Shown in pieces: positions 1 through 6,816 of a DNA stretch of 64,000 bases (within the stretch, counting starts at the first letter, position 1; every line of letters starts with the position of its first letter). Made by a program: the position numbers and the translations under genes. The DNA comes from Polaromonas sp. CG_9.7 (GTDB lineage Bacteria > Pseudomonadota > Gammaproteobacteria > Burkholderiales > Burkholderiaceae_C). A model generated the notes under the pieces. It had not been told where the DNA came from and did no database searches. It worked only from the letters and a program-made list of their open reading frames with translations. Location: assembly GCF_015752205.1 (NCBI RefSeq), contig NZ_JADOVG010000015.1, forward strand, positions 1-64,000, in the 5' to 3' direction.

Positions 1-249
1 AGTCTATCGTCTCAAATTCAGTGCCTGCCCAGCCCATCGTTTTCCTTCAAATCTTTCTTGAGGGGAATTTTGCCGGAGTTGTGTATAACGAAATGGGCTT
101 TAGGGGCATCGGGTCTTTCTGGGGCAGCGGGCGGGCAGGCTGTTGATTATCGGCGCGCCGCCAGCGGCCAGGCCCGTGTTGGGCGGCTTGCGCGGGCTGC
201 GCTTTGGTAACAGACTGGCGCAACCGCAATCCACCCGCAGGAGGTCCGC

Positions 250-1116
250 ATGCTACCGGCCAACCCCGAACAATTCAAGAACGCCGTCCGCGAGGCCTGG
301 GACGAGTCGGCCAGCGGCTGGAACCACCAGACACCGGCGATCCACAACTGGCTCGCCGCCCCCACGGCGGCGCTGCTCGGCGCGGCGCGGATCGGCCTGG
401 GCATGCGGGTGCTGGACGTCGCCGCCGGCGCGGGCGACCAGACGCTGGAGATTGCCCACCGGGTGGGCGAAGGCGGCCGGGTGCTGGCCACTGACATTTC
501 CCCGGCTTTCTTGCAGTTCGCCCGCGAAAATGCGCATCAAGCCGGGCTGGCGCAGGTGCACACGCGGGTCAGCGATGCCGAAGACCGGGTGCTGGACGAA
601 AACGGTTTTGACGCGGCCGTGTGCCGGCTCGGCCTGATGCTCTGCCCCAATCCCCTGCGCGCGCTGCAGCAGATGCACCGGGTACTGCGCCCGGGCGGGC
701 ATGCCGCCGCGTTGGTGTTTTCGGAGCCGCAGCGTAACCCGTGCCTTGGCATGTTGATGACCACTGCGTTGCGGCATGCGGGCCTGGGGCCACGCGATCC
801 GTTTGCGCCGGGCGGGCTGCTGAGCCTGGGCAAGCCGAGGCTGCTGGAAGATCATTTCATACAGGCAGGATTCGCCGGCGTGACCACGGAGCGAATCTAT
901 GCGCCGTTCCAGCTGCCGTCGGCGCGCGATTATTTGCACTTTGTGCGCACCTCGGCTTCGCCCATCCTGCAGATCCTGGGCCACCTGAACTCCGAAGCCA
1001 GGGAAGCGGCGTGGGCCGACATGGAAGAGCAGCTGGAGGTCTTCCAGTTGGCCGATGGGAACTGGGAAGGGCCGAACGAGTTGCTGCGGATCCACGGCAT
1101 GCGGCCGGTTGGTTGA
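250..1116 (+). CDS. class I SAM-dependent methyltransferase
   Basis: A 288-residue protein with the glycine-rich SAM motif VLDVAAGAG at about residues 54-62, followed by the acidic end of strand 2 (ATDIS) and a later hydrophobic strand, the layout of UbiE/Methyltransf_11 enzymes. The start is supported by the ribosome-binding site aggagg seven bases upstream. The substrate cannot be told from sequence; the nearest families act on quinone precursors, arsenite or small metabolites. It stands alone, with no co-directional partner, and its 3' end abuts the remnant of an IS5-family transposase, so its downstream context has been rearranged. The fold call is firm; the substrate is unknown. Confidence 0.85.
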   Translation: MLPANPEQFKNAVREAWDESASGWNHQTPAIHNWLAAPTAALLGAARIGLGMRVLDVAAGAGDQTLEIAHRVGEGGRVLATDISPAFLQFARENAHQAGLAQVHTRVSDAEDRVLDENGFDAAVCRLGLMLCPNPLRALQQMHRVLRPGGHAAALVFSEPQRNPCLGMLMTTALRHAGLGPRDPFAPGGLLSLGKPRLLEDHFIQAGFAGVTTERIYAPFQLPSARDYLHFVRTSASPILQILGHLNSEAREAAWADMEEQLEVFQLADGNWEGPNELLRIHGMRPVG

Positions 1117-1175
1117 GCGCGGGAAAGCGGTAGCTGGGACACGGCTATAGGTCTTGTATTGGACCGGTGGCTGAT

Positions 1176-1482
1176 CTGATGCGCCTGGCAGCACGTCGAG
1201 CCCATCATCACCTCCTTCATGTCGGGCTGTTGCACGTCCAGAAAAAGACGTTCGAAGTGTGCCTTGTCGCACCAATAAACCCAGCGCTGATGCACCATAT
1301 TCCACTTCCACTTCCACTTCCACTTCCGCTCGGCAAGGTCGCGCCAAGGCGTGCCCGTGCGGGCCATCCAAAGCAGTGCATTGAAAAAAAGCCCTTGGGT
1401 TCCCGCCAAGACGACCTTGGCAAGGCGGTAGCTGTGGGGCAATACGCTCCAACTGCCCATGGGTGAATGGTGTGGCGGGCAT
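1176..1482 (-). pseudogene. IS5-family transposase, N-terminal remnant, frameshifted
   Basis: Two overlapping minus-strand frames together spell the start of an IS5-family (probably IS427-group) transposase. An opening stretch with GQLERIAPQLP begins at 1482. After a frameshift come FNALLWMARTGTPWRDLAER, WNMVHQRW and finally VMMGSTCCQAHQ, which stops matching near 1176. The family normally has a GKW segment before WN and a catalytic Asp in the VDST motif. Here GKW is replaced by a KWKWKWKW run from a hexanucleotide expansion, and the Asp is Gly. The C-terminal half is absent because the methyltransferase gene begins to overlap. Clearly non-functional. Confidence 0.75.
1301..1330. repeat. hexanucleotide microsatellite inside transposase remnant
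   Basis: Four perfect copies of tccact are followed by one variant copy (tccgct). On the minus strand this is read as alternating Lys-Trp, replacing the short conserved Gly-Lys-Trp segment of the transposase. The array is most simply slippage in a decayed gene. Confidence 0.9.
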
Positions 1483-2198
1483 GCGTCATTCTGGTCAAAC
1501 CGGGTGATTACCTCACTGAAGCGGCACCCAGACGATGCTGTGCCGCAGCGCCCCAGAAGCGCACCTCCGTGGTGAAAAAAATTTCTCGACCGGCTTGTGC
1601 AACATCAGCACCTCAAACTTTCCGAACACGGCATCAGTTTCATCAAGTTATATTTTTTGCATATTGGAATATCCACATTCATTCCTGCCGGCAGCTCCGG
1701 TGCAAGCTCAAAGCGCTGGTGCCAATCGTTATTCACGCCTGAAGCACACGATGGGTGAATGCAAAGTTACCGGGTATTTTTATTCACTGCATCCATCCTG
1801 AATCGATTGCTGGCGTTGCTGCACAAAATAAATCCTTTTGAATCAACAGCTTTGAATTTTTAAAATGTTGATTTTTTGATGCTGGCGGCAAAAAGCAAGA
1901 GTCAGGCTCACGCAAGGTTTTGATCTCAAAGATATTTTTCACGCTGATTTAGGCAACAGCGCCGGGTTAGCCCTCCATGGTATTGACCACTGTCAACGTT
2001 GGCAAGAAACTGAATTCAGCGCGGTTAGTAAAAACATACTAAAGGCAATTGTTTGTATATGTTTTGCCCTCGCTGATGCTCCCGATGAGATCGGCACCTC
2101 GATGGGTGAACTCTTGTCTGGTTTTTTAAGTTTTCAAGACCGGCTGCCGTGCGCATTGGGACACGCGGGACGGGAAATCAATTGACAAGAGAACAACC

Positions 2199-4205
2199 AT
2201 GGCCTCATTCAGCAGCAACGATCATGACCTCATTCCCGCCGATGCGGACAACACCGGCCGGACGAAGGTCACCGGTCGCCGCACATTTCTCGCCGGCGTG
2301 ATAGCCGTTGGCGCCTCAAGCCTGACCGGCCTGAAAGCCCATGCGCAGTTGGTCACTGCGACGACCACAGGGACCGTATCCGTCAGCCCGACGGTCAGCT
2401 TGCCAACGGTGGCGCAGGGCATTGGGCCGGTCACGCTGGCCGCGCCCGGCACGGCGGTGACGCTGCTCGACGCGGCGGCCCATCCCAAATTCAGGGAGCC
2501 CCTGCCCAATCCCCTGAGCGCCATCAACCGCTTTGTTCCCAGCGCAGGCCTGACCAGCTACAGCCTGCAGATCAAGGAATTCAACTCGAATATCGGCCTC
2601 GTCGATGGCAGGAACAAGCCGCTGACCACGGTGCTGTGGGGTTACGGCACCGCCAGTCAGGCGCCGACCTCGCCGGCAAGGACCTTTGCAGTGCGATCCG
2701 GCTCCAGCATCCAGGTCAGCTATGAGAATCTACTGCTCAATGACAGCGGTACGCCGCTGCCGCACCGGCTGCCGATAGACACTACGCTGATGTGGGCCAA
2801 CCCGGGCAATCTGGGCGGCCAGGCGCCGGTGCCGCTGGTGGCGCACCGTCATGGCGGCAGCAGTGTCGATACCGCTGCCGACGGCCTGCCCGATGGTTGG
2901 GCCACGCCCGACACCGACCGCGACGGCAGGCCTGATTTCCGCGGCCGCCTCTACAGCACGCCCTACGTCTTCAACAACATGCAGGAAGCTGGGCATCTCT
3001 GGTTTCACGACCATGCGCTGGGCGTGACCCGACTCAACGTCAGCATGGGTCTGGCCGGCAATTATTTGATCCGCGATGCCAATGAGGATTACCTGATCGA
3101 GCGCGGCATGTTGCCCTCGCATGCTCACGAATTGCCGCTGATGATTCAAGACCGGATGTTCGATGCCACCGGCAAGGTGTACTACCCGTCTTCGGACCTG
3201 GCGATTTACCCCACAGCGCCGGCCATCACCCACCTGCCCGAGTTCTTTGGCGATTTCATCCTTGTCAACGGCGTGCCCTGGCCGAAATGCGAGGTGGAGC
3301 CGCGCGCCTACCGGCTGCGCATGCTTAATGCCTCGGATTCCCGGTTTTACGATCTGAAGTTCCAGCAGGCCGACGGTAGCGTGCTGCGTTTTCACCAGGT
3401 CGGCACCGAGCTCGGCCTGATGGACGCCCCGGTCGCGCTCAACCACCTGCTGCTGGCACCCGGCGAGCGTGCCGATCTGGTTGTGAACTTCGCTGGCCTG
3501 GTCAACGAGACCATCAGCGTGCGCAACTCCGCCAACGTGCCGTTCCCGAATGGCGCTCCGGTTGACCCGCTCACGGCTGGCAAGATCATGACTTTCAGAG
3601 TGACTTTGCCGCTCAACACGGGGGTGCGTCAACCCGTGCTGCCAGTGTTCCTGCGTCCGGTGCTCGGCACACTGCCCGCGCTGCAGACGGCGGGCGTGCC
3701 ACGGCGCAAGCTGATGCTGTACGAGGGCACCGACCCGCTGGGCCGATTGCAGACGATGCTGGGCACGGTCAATCCGTCAGTGGGCAATCCAGCCAACCCG
3801 GCCTTTGGCACCTTTTTCTACTCTGACCCGGTGACCGAGATCATGGCCGCAGGCAGCACCGAGATCTGGGAGTTGCACAACACCACCGTGGACGCGCACC
3901 CGATCCACCTGCATCTGGTGGATTTCCGCATCCTCAGCCGCCAGCCTTTCACTGGCACCCTGCTGGACAAGCCCATGGGCCCCGGTGGCAGCACCAGTGG
4001 CGGCTACCTCACGAAAGTCGCCTTGTCTGGCGCCGCACGTCCTGCCGAGGCCAACGAGGCGGGACGCAAGGACACGGTGATCACCTATCCCGGCGAAGTG
4101 ACCCGCCTCCTGGTGACCTTCGCGCGGCCCGGCGAATACGTGTGGCATTGCCACATCCTGTCGCACGAGGACCATGAAATGATGCGTCGTTTCGTCGTCG
4201 CCTAA
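2199..4205 (+). CDS. Tat-exported multicopper oxidase (CotA/laccase type)
   Basis: A 668-residue periplasmic oxidase. The N-terminus has a twin-arginine signal (GRRTFLAG, then a hydrophobic stretch ending in AHAQ). All four copper motifs are present: HRHGG at 216-220, HLWFHDH at 266-272, HPIHLH at 567-572 and HCHILSHEDHEM at 650-661. The last contains the type 1 Cys651 and the axial Met661. Three cupredoxin domains are expected. Substrates in this family include phenols, bilirubin, Cu(I) and Mn(II); the sequence does not decide between them. It is first of a three-gene set with a Sco-like protein (41-bp gap) and a cytochrome c, which suggests copper insertion and an electron-transfer partner. 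The cluster is flanked by transposase relics, so acquisition by transfer is plausible. Confidence 0.92.
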   Translation: MASFSSNDHDLIPADADNTGRTKVTGRRTFLAGVIAVGASSLTGLKAHAQLVTATTTGTVSVSPTVSLPTVAQGIGPVTLAAPGTAVTLLDAAAHPKFREPLPNPLSAINRFVPSAGLTSYSLQIKEFNSNIGLVDGRNKPLTTVLWGYGTASQAPTSPARTFAVRSGSSIQVSYENLLLNDSGTPLPHRLPIDTTLMWANPGNLGGQAPVPLVAHRHGGSSVDTAADGLPDGWATPDTDRDGRPDFRGRLYSTPYVFNNMQEAGHLWFHDHALGVTRLNVSMGLAGNYLIRDANEDYLIERGMLPSHAHELPLMIQDRMFDATGKVYYPSSDLAIYPTAPAITHLPEFFGDFILVNGVPWPKCEVEPRAYRLRMLNASDSRFYDLKFQQADGSVLRFHQVGTELGLMDAPVALNHLLLAPGERADLVVNFAGLVNETISVRNSANVPFPNGAPVDPLTAGKIMTFRVTLPLNTGVRQPVLPVFLRPVLGTLPALQTAGVPRRKLMLYEGTDPLGRLQTMLGTVNPSVGNPANPAFGTFFYSDPVTEIMAAGSTEIWELHNTTVDAHPIHLHLVDFRILSRQPFTGTLLDKPMGPGGSTSGGYLTKVALSGAARPAEANEAGRKDTVITYPGEVTRLLVTFARPGEYVWHCHILSHEDHEMMRRFVVA

Positions 4206-4246
4206 GCCATGGCGGCTAAATGGGCTACCTGCCAGGAGGACACAAC

Positions 4247-4885
4247 ATGAACCCGTTCATAAGCCTTGTCCGCCGTGTCCTGCCGCTTGTGCTCTCAACA
4301 TTAGCGGCGGCCGGGTGGGTCGATGCATCGGCCCACCCGGGCCAGCACGCAGCCCAGGACGCCAACAGCACAGCGGCTGCAGGCAACGATGTTTCGCGCA
4401 GCATGGTCAACGTCAGGCTTCCTGCTGTGCAGGTGCGCCAGCACAGCGGCAAGCCCATGACCTTTGAAGCTGCGCTGGACAACACCCGGCCGGTACTGCT
4501 GAACTTCGTCTTCACCACCTGCACGGGCATCTGCCTGCCGCTTTCGCAGGTGTTCGCGGCTGCCCAGGAGCGTCTGGGCTCCAGGTCCGGGCAGGTGCAG
4601 ATGATCTCGGTGTCGGTCGATCCAGGCCAGGACACACCGGCTCGCCTTGCGGAGTATGCAGGCCGCTTCGGTGCCGGGCCGCAGTGGACCTTCTACACCG
4701 GCAGCCAGGAAGCGATTGATGCGATACAGCGTGCCTTCAACGTCTATCGACCCGACAAGATGGGTCATACGCCGGTCACTTTTGTGCGGCCTATGGGCTC
4801 GCGCCAATGGGTGCGGCTCGATGGCTTCGCCTCACCTGACCGGCTGATAAGCGAGTCGCTGGTTTTGTTCACGGCGTCCCCATGA
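4247..4885 (+). CDS. SCO1/SenC family copper chaperone-like protein
   Basis: A 212-residue thioredoxin-fold protein with an N-terminal signal segment or membrane anchor. The Sco copper-binding cysteines are in TCTGIC (Cys92 and Cys96), and the conserved histidine is probably His174 in KMGHTPVTF. The start was placed at the ATG preceded by aggagg; an in-frame start 27 bases earlier has no such site. Sco proteins deliver copper to, or reduce thiols of, cuproenzymes. Placed right after a multicopper oxidase, this one probably matures that oxidase rather than cytochrome oxidase. Its stop overlaps the next start by four bases (ATGA), indicating translational coupling. Confidence 0.88.
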   Translation: MNPFISLVRRVLPLVLSTLAAAGWVDASAHPGQHAAQDANSTAAAGNDVSRSMVNVRLPAVQVRQHSGKPMTFEAALDNTRPVLLNFVFTTCTGICLPLSQVFAAAQERLGSRSGQVQMISVSVDPGQDTPARLAEYAGRFGAGPQWTFYTGSQEAIDAIQRAFNVYRPDKMGHTPVTFVRPMGSRQWVRLDGFASPDRLISESLVLFTASP

Positions 4886-6534
4886 ATCCGACCGGGGCGC
4901 TGCTTGGATTGGCGCGGTTCAGCCTGGCGACCAGCTGGGCCGTGCTGGCGGCCCTGCCCGCCTGGGCAACGGATAACGCTACGGTGCCGCTGGAGGTGCA
5001 GCGCGGCGAGCGCATTTACCGTACCGGCATGCTTGCCAATGGCATGCCGCTGCGTGGCACCCGCATTGATGGCGTGCGCGTGGCAGGTGCATCGGCCGCC
5101 TGCATCAGCTGCCACCGTGCCAGCGCCCTAGGCGGCGCCGAAGGCAACCAGCTGATTCCGCCGGTCATCGGCTCACTGCTGCGGGCGCCGGGCGCGCGTT
5201 GGGCACCCCGCACAGGCCGGGTGCCGACCGGCCTGTCGCGCACCGAACATGCTGCGCACACACGCGCCGCCTACACCGAGCAGAGTTTCGCGCAGGCAAT
5301 GCTCACTGGCAGCAGCCCTGGCGGTCAGGCCATGGGCTACCTGATGCCGCGCTACGAACTCGATGCGGCGTCGCTGGCCCAACTGCTGGCCTACCTCGAT
5401 ACCCTGCCGCTGGGTCAGGCGCCCGGTGTTGACGACAAGGCGCTGCATCTGGCGACCATAGTCACAGCCGATACACCCGCCGCTGAACGGGACATGACGC
5501 TTTCCATTATGTCGCGCTGCCTGGCTGAACGCAGCCCCCGCCCGTCCGGCCACGCCGGTGCGCCACGGCCCTGGCAGCACCATGTGTGGCAACTCGGGGC
5601 CGACCCGGCGCTGTGGCCGCAGGAACTGGCAACGCTCCAGCGCCAGCAACCGGTGTTCGCAGTCATCTCGGGCGTCAGCGGCGGCAGCTGGACACCGATC
5701 CACCAATTCTGCGAACGGGAAATGATGCCTTGCGTCCTGCCCAACACGGCAGCCGTGGACGACACGCTCGCATCGCATTGGTCGTTTTATTTTTCGCGCG
5801 GCGTGAGTCTGGAAGCTGCCACGCTGGCCGAGCGCCTGGTCGATGAAAAACCTGCTGGGGGTTGGCGCCGCATTGTGCAGCGCACCGACGGCTCCGAGGC
5901 TGCGCTGCTGGCGGCGAAGGCTCTGCACCGACGGCTGCGCGAGCTGGGTAGCACGGCCGAAATTGAGCAGCAGTTGCACGACCCGCAAGCCGACCGCGCC
6001 CTGGGTGCCGCCCTGACCGAGCAAGACGCGCTGGTGCTGTGGCTCAAGCCAAGCGCGCTGCGCCATTTCACCGAGACGGCCCCCCCGCCGCGCGCTGGCC
6101 GGGTCATCGTCTCTGGCGAGCTGGCCGGTCTTGACGCAGCCCCGCTCGCCATGGCTTGGCGCGAGCGCGCCTGGATGGTTTACCCCTATGCGTCGGCACA
6201 ACGCCGAATCGACACGGTAGTGCTCAATACCGGCCACTGGATGTCCCGCCAGGGCCTGCTGCTGCAGTCTGAACTAAGCCGCCTGCAGGGCAATACTTAT
6301 TCGGCTTGCGAAGTGAGCGTGCGTGCGCTGCAGACCATGCGCGAGCGTTATTCGCGCGAGTATTTTGTCGAGCTGGTCGAAGCCGCAGACGAAGCCGCTA
6401 TAGCGACAGCCTACCCGCGCTTCACCCTCGGGCCTGACCAGCGCTACGGCTCGAAGGGCGCTTTCATCATGCAGTACAAGGCCCCCGACTTCACCCGGAT
6501 GACGGCTACCGGCGACTGGATCGTGCCACGTTAG
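4882..6534 (+). CDS. cytochrome c fused to a periplasmic-binding-protein-like domain
   Basis: A 550-residue secreted protein. A signal peptide ends near AWA, and a single c-type haem motif CISCH lies at residues 74-78. A possible axial Met occurs in MGYLMPRY at about residues 152-159. Beyond roughly residue 190 the protein resembles a type 1 periplasmic binding fold (LivJ/ABC substrate-binding like), with alternating hydrophobic strands and helices to the end and no second haem motif. It is translationally coupled to the Sco-like gene. Within the cluster it probably exchanges electrons with the multicopper oxidase; a ligand for the C-terminal domain cannot be inferred. Haem and export calls are firm, the C-terminal fold is inference. 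Confidence 0.78.
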   Translation: MNPTGALLGLARFSLATSWAVLAALPAWATDNATVPLEVQRGERIYRTGMLANGMPLRGTRIDGVRVAGASAACISCHRASALGGAEGNQLIPPVIGSLLRAPGARWAPRTGRVPTGLSRTEHAAHTRAAYTEQSFAQAMLTGSSPGGQAMGYLMPRYELDAASLAQLLAYLDTLPLGQAPGVDDKALHLATIVTADTPAAERDMTLSIMSRCLAERSPRPSGHAGAPRPWQHHVWQLGADPALWPQELATLQRQQPVFAVISGVSGGSWTPIHQFCEREMMPCVLPNTAAVDDTLASHWSFYFSRGVSLEAATLAERLVDEKPAGGWRRIVQRTDGSEAALLAAKALHRRLRELGSTAEIEQQLHDPQADRALGAALTEQDALVLWLKPSALRHFTETAPPPRAGRVIVSGELAGLDAAPLAMAWRERAWMVYPYASAQRRIDTVVLNTGHWMSRQGLLLQSELSRLQGNTYSACEVSVRALQTMRERYSREYFVELVEAADEAAIATAYPRFTLGPDQRYGSKGAFIMQYKAPDFTRMTATGDWIVPR

Positions 6535-6568
6535 CGTGACGTCGCACGCTAGGCCATTTTCGGAAATT

Positions 6569-6700
6569 TCAGTAAAGCCACTTCATGATTCCAGCGATGT
6601 GCAAAAAGCCCAGAAATCGGATGCCGAGCTTGTTAAAGCGGGGGGCTACACGACGAAAGACCTTCATGCCCTGGAAAAGGTTTTAATCAATTGCAGCACT
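6569..6700 (-). pseudogene. IS5-family transposase, C-terminal remnant
   Basis: The minus strand reads NLFQGMKVFRRVAPRFNKLG and then FLHIAGIMKWLY followed by a natural stop (6569-6571). This matches the conserved C-terminal end of IS5-family transposases (the Phe-x-x-Leu-Lys, Arg-x-Val-Ala and closing Trp-Leu pattern). An in-frame stop lies just upstream, and no further homology is visible before the Hsp70 gene begins at 6817. The N-terminal half is missing. It carries the complementary half of the family to the fragment at 1176-1482, in the same orientation. Confidence 0.7.
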
Positions 6701-6816
6701 GACCCCCATGCTGGCGCCAAAAAATTACCGCGCAGCCGGTTTGATGCACTGAGCGCGACTTACTCAGCCTTACCCCGCCATTGGCTGCGCTGCCAGCCGC
6801 AGGCCCAAGGCGTGCA

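Larger units (their letters stand above)
1117..2198. other. 1.1-kb gene-poor region with IS remnant and upstream region of the oxidase cluster
   Basis: No intact gene is visible. The first third holds a frameshifted transposase fragment on the minus strand (listed separately). The rest, about 1500-2198, is distinctly more AT-rich than its surroundings and probably carries the promoter of the multicopper oxidase operon. The 9-mer atgggtgaa occurs three times in this stretch (near 1457, 1750 and 2103); its meaning is unclear. No convincing terminator or regulatory palindrome was found. Confidence 0.5.

Noticed and set aside
1176-6700. One transposase interrupted by insertion of the oxidase cluster
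   Set aside because: The fragments are in the wrong order for that: on the minus strand the N-terminal part would have to lie to the right of the C-terminal part.
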